DNA from: Nitzschia sp. DOCU1
Taxonomy: Eukaryota > Bacillariophyta > Bacillariophyceae > Bacillariales > Bacillariaceae
Direction: 5' to 3'
DNA: 64,000 nucleotides
NCBI GenBank assembly: GCA_951394045.1
Contig: OX595986.1
Coordinates: 3,067,534 to 3,131,533 of the forward strand
The translations under genes and the position numbers were made by a program. A model generated the notes under the pieces. That model was not told where the DNA came from. It saw nothing but the letters and a program-made list of their open reading frames with translations, and did no database searches. Positions 33,921 to 43,453 of this stretch are shown here, in pieces (the stretch's first letter is position 1; each line of letters starts with the position of its first letter).

Positions 33921-35600
33921 TTACGACGAATGATCCCCAAGAACCTTGGCCCTTTTGGCATTCTTCTTTGCCATTTTGTGCTCCTTGCGTTTCTGCTTGC
34001 GGATAGCAGCCTTTTCTTCATATCGTGGCTTCTTTTTGGCGTTCTCCAAAATCTTGTCGCGGAGATTGGCACACTTCTCTGCACTCTCCTTGCCATTCAC
34101 CCAAATCGTCTCATAGTATCGATCTCGAAGTGAGGCGTCGTACTCTGTAACTTTCTTCATCGCTACGATTCGTCGTCCGAGTTCTGCCGAGAGCGGCTGG
34201 TAGCAAGAATGAACAAGCTCGAGGCAGTCGTGCTGCGGAAGATCCGTCTTGGGATTAAAATCAGCAAAGGACGGGATAACGTACACAAGTCTGCCCCCCA
34301 TCACCAATGATCGAGCCGCCATATCAAGCAGATCTGACATGACATCCGATACGGGGTATGGTTTCGTCTGTGGAATGTGATCATGCCTGTGCTCTTCTAA
34401 AATTGGTCTTGGATCGTCCTTGCGGGAACCAGTTTTTCGGGCGCCCGCTCGGATGCCATACGGTGGGTCGCAAATGATTGCATCATACAGTGGCTCGTGC
34501 TCCCGATAATGACGATGGTAGATCGCATTGTCAGTTCGAAGAATCTCTGGTCGTTGTAGATTGAACTGTTCAAAATTCTTCCAAATATTTTCGGATTTGC
34601 TTCGCCCGTTGAGAATTCGAATATCAATGTCAGAACCGATGCAGTACGCCCCTCGCAATGCGCAAGATAACAAAATAGATCCTGTCCCGACAAACGGATC
34701 ATAGACTATGGATCCCTTTTGCACTTGACCAAAGCTTGTCATGACGAAACTCAACTCAGCATCCATACTAGTGGGCCCGAGAAAGGGTCGATTCTTGAGT
34801 TTGTATTGGTCTAATCCATTGCCGGCTTTTCTTACACCACCAATAACTCTTCCAAAGTACACACCAAGGGGCGGTCTAGCGTCATTTTCAGGGACGATTT
34901 GCTTCTTGAAATGCCGGGGGTATTTGGGGCTCCCCTTGTCGTCCATTTCCACCTCCCGGATCAAAATGAACTCGTTGTCAAACTCTTCCATCTTGACAGG
35001 ACCAGCAAATCCTAAATTCGAAAATTGATTTCTCATGGCGTCTTGTTCGTCTCGACTGTATTTGGTACCCAAAGTATGCACTGTCATTTTCCAAGTTTGT
35101 GACTCATGAGACACTTTTTCGAAAATAGATTTTCCAGTCATCGATTCTTTGGCCCAGGCCTGAGTTGCCATGGAGGCTTTTTCCATGGTGGTCCCATATC
35201 CCCATAATTCAATCACGGACCGCACCAATGCACACCGATTCAGTATCTCCCCAATTCCAGCTGTCGGTCGAACTCGGCTGCTGGTACACCATTTCTCAAC
35301 AATTTCGTTGGCAGACAATCGTTCGGCGTCTTTGCCATCAAATGCCAAAATAACAAACGGACGCTCATGTCGGTAATTGTCAAGGGATTCGTATTGAGAA
35401 ACAGTAGCCGTAGTAGAAAGGCTTGGTAGCGGCATTATCCGACAATCCGGACCCCCCAACTGGAAGCCATACATGTCCAAAATCGACTCGAGTTCTGCCA
35501 TTTGAAAATCCATATGCTTGTAGGCAAACTCAACGAGGACGACATATCGGTCGTCTTGTTGATGATCGTTACCGTCATTATGGCCATATTTTTCCTCCAT
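33921..35600 (-). CDS. TRM11: tRNA (guanosine-10-N2)-methyltransferase catalytic subunit
   Basis: Single exon, 559 residues from ATG MEEKYGHNDGNDHQQ. The N-terminal THUMP-like region is followed by GVYFGRVIGGVRKAGNGLDQYKLK... LGPTSMDAELSFVM, then the SAM-binding fold with YDPFVGTGSILLS, GSDIDIRIL and the catalytic DPPYG (IICDPPYGIRAG). These are Trm11 hallmarks. With its Trm112 partner the enzyme methylates G10 of many cytosolic tRNAs. The C-terminal 55 residues are strongly basic (RKQKRKEHKMAKKNAKRAK), an extension that may add RNA affinity or nuclear entry and is absent from the yeast protein as I know it. Length is otherwise normal. It lies 200 bp from the ZIP gene in the same direction. 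Confidence 0.95.
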   Translation of the reverse strand: MEEKYGHNDGNDHQQDDRYVVLVEFAYKHMDFQMAELESILDMYGFQLGGPDCRIMPLPSLSTTATVSQYESLDNYRHERPFVILAFDGKDAERLSANEIVEKWCTSSRVRPTAGIGEILNRCALVRSVIELWGYGTTMEKASMATQAWAKESMTGKSIFEKVSHESQTWKMTVHTLGTKYSRDEQDAMRNQFSNLGFAGPVKMEEFDNEFILIREVEMDDKGSPKYPRHFKKQIVPENDARPPLGVYFGRVIGGVRKAGNGLDQYKLKNRPFLGPTSMDAELSFVMTSFGQVQKGSIVYDPFVGTGSILLSCALRGAYCIGSDIDIRILNGRSKSENIWKNFEQFNLQRPEILRTDNAIYHRHYREHEPLYDAIICDPPYGIRAGARKTGSRKDDPRPILEEHRHDHIPQTKPYPVSDVMSDLLDMAARSLVMGGRLVYVIPSFADFNPKTDLPQHDCLELVHSCYQPLSAELGRRIVAMKKVTEYDASLRDRYYETIWVNGKESAEKCANLRDKILENAKKKPRYEEKAAIRKQKRKEHKMAKKNAKRAKVLGDHSS

Positions 35601-36353
35601 TGTAGCTTTTCTAAGAATGAGGCCGTTTCACACGCTATGAGTCACTCTGTTGTTGGATGAAACCTGTGGGTTTACTTTTGGCTTGTCAATTGACGAGAGA
35701 GATGGGATGATCCAAGATGCGTAGGCACACATCGGGTATCCGGAGCCGAGAAATGGTTTCGTGGTTCTCGGGGCAGGCACTTTTTCGGCGAAATCGCGAG
35801 ACGTGCATAGTGGTCGACTCAAATGAGCATAGTCTGTCATGCGTCGTAAAGAGAGTACTTGTGAGAATGGAGAAGAACGAAAGGTTCGCACGCGTCATGC
35901 GTGGGCAATATTTCCTGACGTGTCATCCACGTTCGCGCCCTCGTGATAACGGTCGACGAATGCAATTTCCATCACTTCTACACCTTCCGTCCCCAAGAGG
36001 CCCATCGCGCGTCTCCCTTTGACACACACAAAGCCATCCACATCACTGAGAGCGAAAAGAAAACTCCGACTAATCACAACTTCGTGACAGTTCACAGTGT
36101 CCGGATGGATAGGAACGATAGTACATCGTAGGCATCATCCTCACATTCCACGTTGCATTGCAGCATTGAAAGCTGTCGCCTTTCTTTTGAGCACGAGAAT
36201 CGGCCAAGCATTGGAATTATCACCCACCTGCAGATTCGCGCCCTCGACTCGGCTTTCGCGGTTTTTCGATCCCAGGACGTCAGGCGGCAATCCCACTGAC
36301 AGTCGCGTTGCTGCGAATCATCATCGATCGCACATCAATTGTTGTCATCAACC
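35601..36353. other. Divergent intergenic region
   Basis: A 753-bp gap between TRM11 and the Popeye-like gene. It includes one TGACGTG (about 35915) and GC-rich stretches but no recognisable gene. Confidence 0.45.
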
Positions 36354-37751
36354 ATGTTAACCTCTGTCGCTACGAGAACAATATTCAAGCGGTCGCTTCA
36401 TACGGTTGTTGGATTGAAGCGACCGTCGGCAGTTGGCACTTCTTTGGTTCAGGGGAAGGTGCCAATCAACGAAGCGGGGCAGCTTACTGTATATCGCTTG
36501 ACCCCAACTTGCCGCCACCTGTCTACCAAAAATCAAAAGCGTGTCCCACCCGCTAAAAGTGACACTACTCTGAAACGCAAAAAGGCGACCCTGGCAGGAG
36601 AGCCTCAAACTGCAGAAGCTGCCGAAGCTGCTGCCGCATCGGAACAAGCGACCTTTGCCCACTATCGGGATGCATTGAATCGGTATTTGAACAAGCCTCG
36701 AACAGTGCCGATTCCGCGTTGGGTATCTCCGCAGCACGCCACAATGTCTTTATCGGAAGCTTTCGGCCACTCGAGTTTTATTTTGCTGGCTTTTTCATAC
36801 GCCGTTGACGACTTTGTTCAACTTCGTTTGATTGCGATTGCAGGTAGCTCGGCCATGCTTGTATTTACATACTTTCATCCCCACGGACGCGTCTTGTGGT
36901 TGCCCTTCAAGTGGAATGTACTCTTTATTGCGCTGAACGCTTATCGAGTCCTGAAAGTCTACGTTAATCGATTCTTTGCGTCGCATTTGTATTTGTCGCC
37001 ATTGATGATGCACATGCATGAGCATCACTTTTATGTGATGGATTTGGCAGATTTTTCCCGATTGGTAAATCTGGGTAACATTCAATACTTCAAGGCAGGT
37101 GAATTGGTGGTTCAGCAGGACCATGAGAATCGTTTTGTTCGATTGGTGCTCAAAGGAACGTGCAACGTGGAACGCGACGGCATAGTGACGTATCAGCTTC
37201 ATGAAGGAAACTTTATTTCCGAGACTGGGTTGCATGCGGGGCTTTTGCTCCGAGGAAACGTTAATTCATGTTGTGATGTCAAGGCCATCAACGACGACGT
37301 TACAGTTTTGACTTGGGACCGCACGGAGCTTATGCACTTGCTGGAGGTTGACAAGAACATTCAACGAGCAATGAAGGCCGTCATGAGCTGGGATATTGTC
37401 TCCAAGTTAAAGGAACAGAGGAATCTCTTATCTTCAGGTTTGGTTAACGACCCCGAGGAGTGGACACGTAAGCGCCGAGAACAAACATTACATAGATACA
37501 AGGCGATTCTGCGGAATATGCTGGCTCATCCACAGTATCTGAACAAACGCAAGGAGGAACTGTGCAAGTATCGCGATATTCATCACATTGACGACGACCA
37601 GCATGAATTCGCTCTGAAAGAAATGGGTTGGACCCTCGCGGAATTTGAAGCCGGTAGAAAGGAGGGGCAGGTCGACGAAGATGTTGACGAAATGAAAAAG
37701 TATGGGTGGAGGTGGTACGTTCACGAAGTCTACTTTCGATTATTTGGATAG
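36354..37751 (+). CDS. Popeye-like membrane protein with cyclic-nucleotide-binding-like domain, possible mitochondrial presequence
   Basis: Single exon, 465 residues. ATG MLTSVATRTIFKRSLHTVVG starts a basic leader of mitochondrial type, with further Arg/Ser-rich sequence to about residue 110. Three hydrophobic segments follow (GHSSFILLAFSYAVDDFV, LIAIAGSSAMLVFTYF, WLPFKWNVLFIALNAYRVL), the last with the F-x-WN-x-x-F-x-x-x-N pattern of Popeye proteins. Then comes a CRP-like beta roll: IQYFKAGELVVQQDHENRFV, VLKGTCNVERDG, LHEGNFISETGLH, and VLTWDRTELMHLLE with a closing helix. In animals, Popeye (POPDC) proteins bind cAMP through this domain at the plasma membrane. Whether this protein binds a nucleotide is unknown; I do not see the DSPE/FQVT residues of animal POPDC. 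About 100 C-terminal residues are helical and unassigned. Convergent with the response regulator, 40 bp between stops. Confidence 0.75.
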   Translation: MLTSVATRTIFKRSLHTVVGLKRPSAVGTSLVQGKVPINEAGQLTVYRLTPTCRHLSTKNQKRVPPAKSDTTLKRKKATLAGEPQTAEAAEAAAASEQATFAHYRDALNRYLNKPRTVPIPRWVSPQHATMSLSEAFGHSSFILLAFSYAVDDFVQLRLIAIAGSSAMLVFTYFHPHGRVLWLPFKWNVLFIALNAYRVLKVYVNRFFASHLYLSPLMMHMHEHHFYVMDLADFSRLVNLGNIQYFKAGELVVQQDHENRFVRLVLKGTCNVERDGIVTYQLHEGNFISETGLHAGLLLRGNVNSCCDVKAINDDVTVLTWDRTELMHLLEVDKNIQRAMKAVMSWDIVSKLKEQRNLLSSGLVNDPEEWTRKRREQTLHRYKAILRNMLAHPQYLNKRKEELCKYRDIHHIDDDQHEFALKEMGWTLAEFEAGRKEGQVDEDVDEMKKYGWRWYVHEVYFRLFG

Positions 37752-37791
37752 TAATAGAGCAAGTTCTTGCATGATGTATTCTTTTCTGTGT

Positions 37792-38860
37792 CTATGATCT
37801 ACCGGTAGCCGACACGTACCCCGTTGTAATGGCCCATCGTACCAACTCTGTCCGGTTCCGCGTCTTGGTTTTCGCGTAGAGTTTCTGTATCACTTTGTTA
37901 ATCCGAATGATCCCGACGTTGCGCTCCTCGGCAATTTCTGCGTTGGTCAACCCGTCGCACAGTAGCTCAAGGACTTCCCGTTCCATGTCGGTGAGATAAA
38001 TGCTAGTTTTCTTCACAACATTGGCGCTATTGCGCTTCATGATTTGTTTGATCTTGTCGAGGTCGTCTTTCAAGTCCATTAGCCCACCACCTTTTCCACT
38101 CATTTGTTTACGTCTCAAGATCAGATTGTCGACTATACTCAATAACTCCTCTGGGTCAAAGGGTTTCGGCAGATATACATCGGCGCCAGCTTTGTATCCC
38201 AGAACACGATCTTGTGTCATGGCTTTGGCAGTTAACAAAACGACAGGTACTCTCGCAAGCCGACTGTCAGCGCGTATCAGTCCAAGCAGTTCAATTCCAT
38301 CTTTTCCCGGCATCCGAATATCGCTGCACGGATCGGAGAGATACAAGTTGAGCAGGCAATATTGCAACGATTGGAACGGTTCATCGTGATTGTTTCCGTG
38401 GCCCAAGCCAAGTATTCAAGACTCACCTGATAATGGCATCCGGTACTCTGAGTATTTCTCCATCAACAGAGTCATCGGCAGGAGAAAGAAGTTCTAGCAT
38501 GGAATCGGCGTCGGCACAGGCTGTCACTTGATATCCAACGTCGTACAGAAAGTCGCCTACCGCCATTCGTATCGATTCTTCGTCGTCGACAATCACAATC
38601 CATCGCTTGCTTCGTTCCACAAATTTTGGATCCTGTAAGTAATCTTCAGCATCTTCCGAATCAGATTCCTTACTTGTCGAAGCCATCTGAGGTCTTGGTG
38701 GCCTCCAACGAGATACACTAATTTGCCGATAAATTCGAAGTGTTCTCCATGCCGACGAGTCTTGGTAAAGCGTCGCTGAAGGTGGTCGAACCGAGAGAAA
38801 TGCAACACACTCTACCATTACCAACAGACAAAGGAAAAAGCGAAGCGATATGGATTTCAT
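37792..38860 (-). CDS. Plastid-targeted NarL/LuxR-type response regulator (Ycf29-like), copy 1
   Basis: Model: complement(join(37792..38323, 38427..38860)), 321 residues. ATG MKSISLRFFLCLLVMVECVAF is a signal peptide ending in VAFLSV, the ASAFAP-type site, followed by a Ser/Arg-rich transit segment, so the protein should enter the plastid. The receiver domain (about residues 85-210) has acidic pair VDDEE, acceptor Asp in SDIRMPGKDG (formed across the intron), Thr in LLTAKAMTQDR and Lys in LPKPFDPEEL. The LuxR-type helix-turn-helix (about residues 255-318) reads LTDMEREVLELLCDGLTNAE and ends NRTELVRWAITTG. Red-algal plastid genomes encode a regulator of this architecture, ycf29; this looks like a nuclear counterpart. 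It should bind plastid promoters when phosphorylated. Acts as paralog of the gene at 46892. Confidence 0.9.
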
Positions 38861-39468
38861 GTTCAATTCCACCTTATCTTCTTGACGTAGTCAAGCAAGA
38901 AATGTCGAGTTTTTGCCCACAGTGGCCCTGCGACTTGAGCCCGATCACTCCAGGAAACGATTTACAGCACCCGAACTGGCGGATACACTTCTTGGATCAC
39001 TCGCCCGCCATCAGTTACCAATGGATGGTATTGCTTTCGTGTTTGAAATGGACATTGATGTGATCGTCGTCGACGAGCGGCAGAAGCACTTAGTCGATGA
39101 GTGTGTAGTCGGAGGGAAGTTGTAATGGTCGAATGGGTCGTTTTGCCTGAATCTTTTCTCGGTATCGCGCGCAGGCAACCGCGCGCTACAAATTCATTGG
39201 GGGCACAAAAAGGCTGGGCAACACAAAAATCCAACGCCAGTCATCAACCCATTTCCTTTTGACGAAACAGGGTTACTCTCCTCCCCAACAGACAGCAGGC
39301 AGTGGCTCCCAGGAAGCTGTTGCGATACTTTCAAAAGTCCCGGAGTAAATTATCCGAAACGTTGTTGGTGCTGAATCTGTAGAGGAAGTTATTCTTCTCG
39401 TTGAACTCTCCCAGAAATCCTGAGCATTTTCCCGACCTCGCTTTGCAACCAATTTTCTTTGTTCCAGA
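38861..39468. other. Divergent intergenic region
   Basis: A 608-bp gap between response regulator copy 1 and the costars gene, presumably holding both promoters. No gene or strong repeat seen. Confidence 0.45.
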
Positions 39469-39874
39469 ATGACCGTCGATTCTCCCGATTCCAAAGGCCC
39501 CGACCTTAAGCATACGTTGTCAACTTCCAGTGATGTTATTTCGGAACAAGCGGTAAGACTTGCAACGGCTTGTTTTGGAGCGCAATAATGGTTGCCTGAT
39601 TTCACCAGAAAATCTAACTTAACCGTTGGCATGGCAGACTCGTTTGGATGAAGAGTGCGCCCAGTTGTTGGTGGACATTCGCAGGATTGGGGAGCCCGGA
39701 GAGCCCCATGTGTTGTTCGGCGAACTTTTCGACGACGATCAGGTTGCGAATTATTATGAAGCACTGGTGGGTACGCTGAAAAGTGCCAAGAAGCGCGGAC
39801 TGATTGATTTCAAGGGCCAGATGCTACTCAAAGGACCCCACGACAAGGTCAAAATTTCAATCATTGGAGCTTAG
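39469..39874 (+). CDS. Costars (ABRACL) family protein
   Basis: Model: join(39469..39552, 39638..39874), 106 residues from ATG MTVDSPDSKGPDLKH. After a 28-residue Ser-rich lead, the whole second exon is the costars domain: LLVDIRRIGEPGEPHVLFG, ELFDDDQVANYYEALVGTLK and KKRGLIDFKGQMLLKGPHDK. The domain is a small winged-helix fold also found at the C-terminus of the actin-binding Rho activator ABRA. Dictyostelium costars affects actin and cell migration; in algae its role is unknown. The size matches stand-alone members (about 80-110 residues). The intron is 85 bp with standard GT-AG ends. Confidence 0.93.
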
Positions 39875-40592
39875 AAGGAAGTGGGAAGTATGATGCTGTG
39901 GCGTTGATTATGTGTGAGTCCTCGTCATGTTGTGGTGGCATGGGGAGCTATGATTTGTGATGGAAACTGTTCCACCGGAACATGGTCCCTTGTGCGTTGT
40001 CCGAGATGGTCACATTACTCATTATTTGATAACAATGAATCAAACTAAGAACCAAACATCGGTGATTTTGACTGTGTTGCATTTCTTGACGGTCATTGTA
40101 GTTTTGCTTGGTCGTCTCGATGAGAGCCGATCTTGACTTGCCACCGTCTTAGGCCTGTTGTCAAAGCAAATACTTGCCGAGATTGATTCATTATGCCGAT
40201 TATCGACAGTTAGTCCATGCCCTGCTGTCAGCGAAGTACTTGTAAGACTGTCAATGATTCCGCAGTAGTCTGGCAATACGCGAATGTAGCAAACTATACC
40301 AGGTATCATGTCAGTTTTTGTCCCCCATACTTCTCTCTTTGAGAGGTTAGGATGTTGTTCCATTCATGAACGGCAGTCACGAGTGTTAGTACGTCTGTCA
40401 TCCGGTTGTGCGCCAGCCGGCCCCAGAACACGCACAGCGACCAACCAACGCCAAATAAAGCCCATCACCTCGCAACCATGAAGCTTCATCTTCGCTATCG
40501 CCACAACGACGAAATAGAATACCTCATTCTATTTACAGTGTCGACCCACCCCATCCTTCTTTGTGGCACTCGATACTTTTTCTAGCACCATC
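39875..40592. other. Intergenic region
   Basis: A 718-bp gap between two genes in the same direction. A minus-strand ATG frame of 107 codons (40040-40363) has no recognisable domain and overlaps the presumed costars 3' untranslated region, so it is not called. Confidence 0.4.
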
Positions 40593-41309
40593 ATGCCACT
40601 TCAACATCGCCTCTGTGTTATTCGTGCTGCTGCCATTTGGTACCTTTTGGCGGTCACATCGGCATTCTTGCCAAGCCAGATGTTTCAAAAGAGAAATTCT
40701 TTACAGTCAACGTGGGCTCGCGAGACGGCCTTGTCGGCCATTTACAGTCCTGGTCGTTCAGCTTCCAGGTCAGGAAAGGATCGCTCCAAGAGACAATATC
40801 GAGTGGGTCAGTACGTGCAAACGGAATTAGGAAGGATTCTACACAGTGGGGTTATCAAGGGAGATGTGGATTTTATTGACGACGAGCTGCGACAGCGAAT
40901 CAGTATCGTGAGTGTGGATGTGTCACCCGACTTGAGACAAGCACGAGTGACAGTGTCTGTTCGAAAATCCACATTGTCCGATGATAATCCTGTGGTGGAC
41001 AAACGACGAGCCTATTCTTGGTTGGTGGAAAACACAAAGGCACTCCGTCATACACTAGCGCAGAAAATGTCGCACATGAAGACCTCTCCCAGTCTTACCT
41101 TTGTGCAAGTGGATGTGGGTGCAGCTGTGGATGTCATGTATTTAATTGATAAGGTTGCTGCGGGGTACGAACGCGAAAAGATTCCAGAGTATGGTGAGGA
41201 CGACAGTTCCGTACCTAGAGGATTTTTTGACGGTGTGGACTTTGACGAAGCATTTGATGAAGATGAATGGGAAGAAGAAGACGATGACTTTTTCGATGAT
41301 TCGGACTAG
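40593..41309 (+). CDS. RBFA: Ribosome-binding factor A, plastid-targeted
   Basis: Single exon, 238 residues. ATG MPLQHRLCVIRAAAIWYLLA is a signal peptide, then VTSAFLPS, the diatom ASAFAP-type motif, and a Ser/Arg-rich transit part. The RbfA domain (about residues 65-190) contains the start RVGQYVQTELGRILHSG, the central VSVDVSPDLRQARVTVSV and the KH-like end LRHTLAQKMSHMKTSPSLTF. RbfA helps mature the 5' end of 16S rRNA in the small ribosomal subunit; here for plastid 70S ribosomes. The C-terminal 50 residues are very acidic (DEAFDEDEWEEEDDDFFDD), unlike bacterial RbfA. Convergent with the proteasome gene (236 bp gap). Confidence 0.93.
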   Translation: MPLQHRLCVIRAAAIWYLLAVTSAFLPSQMFQKRNSLQSTWARETALSAIYSPGRSASRSGKDRSKRQYRVGQYVQTELGRILHSGVIKGDVDFIDDELRQRISIVSVDVSPDLRQARVTVSVRKSTLSDDNPVVDKRRAYSWLVENTKALRHTLAQKMSHMKTSPSLTFVQVDVGAAVDVMYLIDKVAAGYEREKIPEYGEDDSSVPRGFFDGVDFDEAFDEDEWEEEDDDFFDDSD

Positions 41310-41545
41310 AGTGAACGAGATGGTGTTCTCTTGGTAAAATGACAAGTGTAATTGTAGTTTACGGTGGTTACGTTGAAATTGCCTCAATCTCTTCAGCATA
41401 AATCTAGCTTTTCAAATGCAAAGTGCACGATAATAGTAATCCAGAAGACAAATGAAAAAGTGTATTCCTATTTGAGAATCGTTACTGTATTACGTTTTGG
41501 GGCCAAATCAATGTTATAATCTCAGAACCTCACTCAACACTGCGA

Positions 41546-42490
41546 TTACGACTGCATGGCGTTGGCTCGTTCTTCCTGAAACTCGTAGTGCATATCATTT
41601 ACGTCAATGGAGTGGATCTTGGTCCAACCTTCCTTGGTAATATGGTAAAGGTTGTTGATACCACCCGAGGCGGCATCACGATGAGCCGCATGGTAAATGG
41701 CCCGCTTTCCAAGATCAATCGCTTCTTCCACAGTCAAGTCCTCTCGGTAGTAGTTATCCAAGATACCATATGCATACGTGGAACCACTTCCTACCGAGAA
41801 CATCTTGCCCTTGAGGCGGGTTCCATCGTCATCCACATAGTAGAGTTGAGGTCCCTTCTCGTCCCATCCGGCAATCATGGTACCCATGGACAGACCATAT
41901 CCACGGTACGAGCTCATGACATTTGCCAAGAGCTTGGAGGCACCCGCTACAGAAATGCGGCGTCCATTTCGGAGTTCATAAAGACGACACTCCATACCCA
42001 GGTTTCGTTCCCAGAAGGAACAGTCGGCAGCTCCACCAGCCATGGTTCCGAGCAAGAATTGGTTGATTTCAATGACCTTCTTGACCGTGCCAGACGCAAT
42101 GTAGGCACCCATGGTGGAACGAGAGTCGACACTGATAATGACGCCTCCGTTGAATTTGAAGGCTAGAGTTGTCGTTCCCTTGGAGAACTTGACCGATTGA
42201 TTCTCGTCTCCAGTACCGCACACGGAGGCAAAGTTGCTGCGACAGTACGCCGCCGGCTATGAAAACAAAAGACGGGGAAGGGGAAGTGAGTTCAGAGGAA
42301 CACTGGCCACATCTGCAAGCTAGCCATGTCAAAATGTGAACACCCCACTTACATTCGGAACATTTGGGAGATCAAATTGACCTGGAGCACCCAAGGTCAA
42401 CATACCCGGAGCCATGGGGTCTCCCCGCTGTCTTCGGGCCTTACGGGTGCCGATATCCAGGATATCATTTCCAATCATTGCAGTAGCCAT
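41546..42490 (-). CDS. PSMB5: 20S proteasome subunit beta 5 (chymotrypsin-like)
   Basis: Model: complement(join(41546..42256, 42353..42490)), 282 residues from [18 protein letters not shown] propeptide of about 73 residues ends at FSKG, with the catalytic Thr1 starting [14 protein letters not shown]. Other active-site residues are visible: Asp17 in SVDSRSTMG, Lys33 in GTVKKVIEI and the later [20 protein letters not shown] and [12 protein letters not shown]. Autocleavage exposes Thr1 to cut after hydrophobic residues. The subunit sits in the inner ring of the 20S core in cytosol and nucleus. Length and order match beta5 of other eukaryotes. The intron lies in the propeptide. Confidence 0.96.
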
Positions 42491-42969
42491 ATTGATTGAC
42501 CTTGTGGTTTGCGTGCCTCAAAACGAAGGGAGAATATATAACAGCAGTGCAATGGAGATCCAAGGGTAAAGCTAAAGCTAAGCCAAGGGTCAACGAGGTG
42601 TTGTTGTTGACAAAGGGGCATGTGCGGCACACCGACCGTCATGGCCGCCGATGCAACGCGATAGTCGCTCGCGACGCGAAATGATGCCTCCCGAAAGCCG
42701 GAGAAGCTATGTAGTGATCGCCTTGGTCAAACATTTGACTCCCGCTATGTGAGTCATGAATCAATCCATGCATCAGCCGTGCGTTCGAATACGCGGATTG
42801 GTTTGAAACGGACTCAATCGACCCCAACAACGCTCGCCCGCCAGCAACCACTGATTTTCTCACTCCGACATCAACGTGCAATTTGGAACGACGAAGGACC
42901 ACGCCATGACTAAGTCATTACTATTGCATCATTTGCCTCCTTGACTAGACTTTCAAAGCTGGTACAATC
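42491..42969. other. Divergent intergenic region
   Basis: A 479-bp gap between the proteasome gene and the basic protein gene, with no feature beyond the presumed promoters. Confidence 0.45.
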
Positions 42970-43413
42970 ATGTCCGTCCGCCTAGTCCGACGCCTGCTGC
43001 AGCAGACTTCTGAATTGGATGCGACTTCGCGCCAGAAAGACGATGAACAAGAACCAGAGACGGCACATCGGCCCAAGCGAAAGAAAGCCAAACAAGCTTC
43101 CGTTCCCGTAGGCGAAAACGAAGTGGTTCGGCACCAGGTTGACTCTCTATTGCGTTTGGATCGCAAAATGGCTGCCAATAATACCAAGAAAAATATCACA
43201 TTGTCGCGCCTTCGGGACAAGCATGGCGAGCAAAAGCGCATCCAAAAGACGACAGCAAAGAAGGTTCTGGGAAACAGTCGCAGCGTTTCTTCCGATTTGA
43301 AGACGAAACGAGTGCCGACGTTCGACAAGAAGAGTTACAAAAAGCAGCAGGAAGAACAAAGACTCGCAAAAATCGCCAAGCTACTCAAGAAAAATTATCC
43401 AAAGTCGAAATGA
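42970..43413 (+). CDS. Small basic coiled-coil protein of unknown function
   Basis: Single exon, 147 residues from ATG MSVRLVRRLLQQTSELD. About a third of the residues are Lys or Arg; RPKRKKAKQA looks like a nuclear or nucleolar signal and the end (RLAKIAKLLKKNYPKSK) is helical and basic. There is no membrane span or enzyme motif. Such proteins are often nucleolar factors in ribosome assembly, but I do not recognise the family. The frame fills the space to the convergent ABC1 kinase, whose stop lies 40 bp away. Confidence 0.7.
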   Translation: MSVRLVRRLLQQTSELDATSRQKDDEQEPETAHRPKRKKAKQASVPVGENEVVRHQVDSLLRLDRKMAANNTKKNITLSRLRDKHGEQKRIQKTTAKKVLGNSRSVSSDLKTKRVPTFDKKSYKKQQEEQRLAKIAKLLKKNYPKSK

Positions 43414-43453
43414 GAAATGTTTGGTTACTGGAGTTCTATTGATAGCGTTTTGT

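Noticed and set aside
40040..40363. 107-codon minus-strand ATG frame downstream of the costars gene
   Set aside because: No recognisable sequence, lies in presumed 3' untranslated DNA of a real gene.
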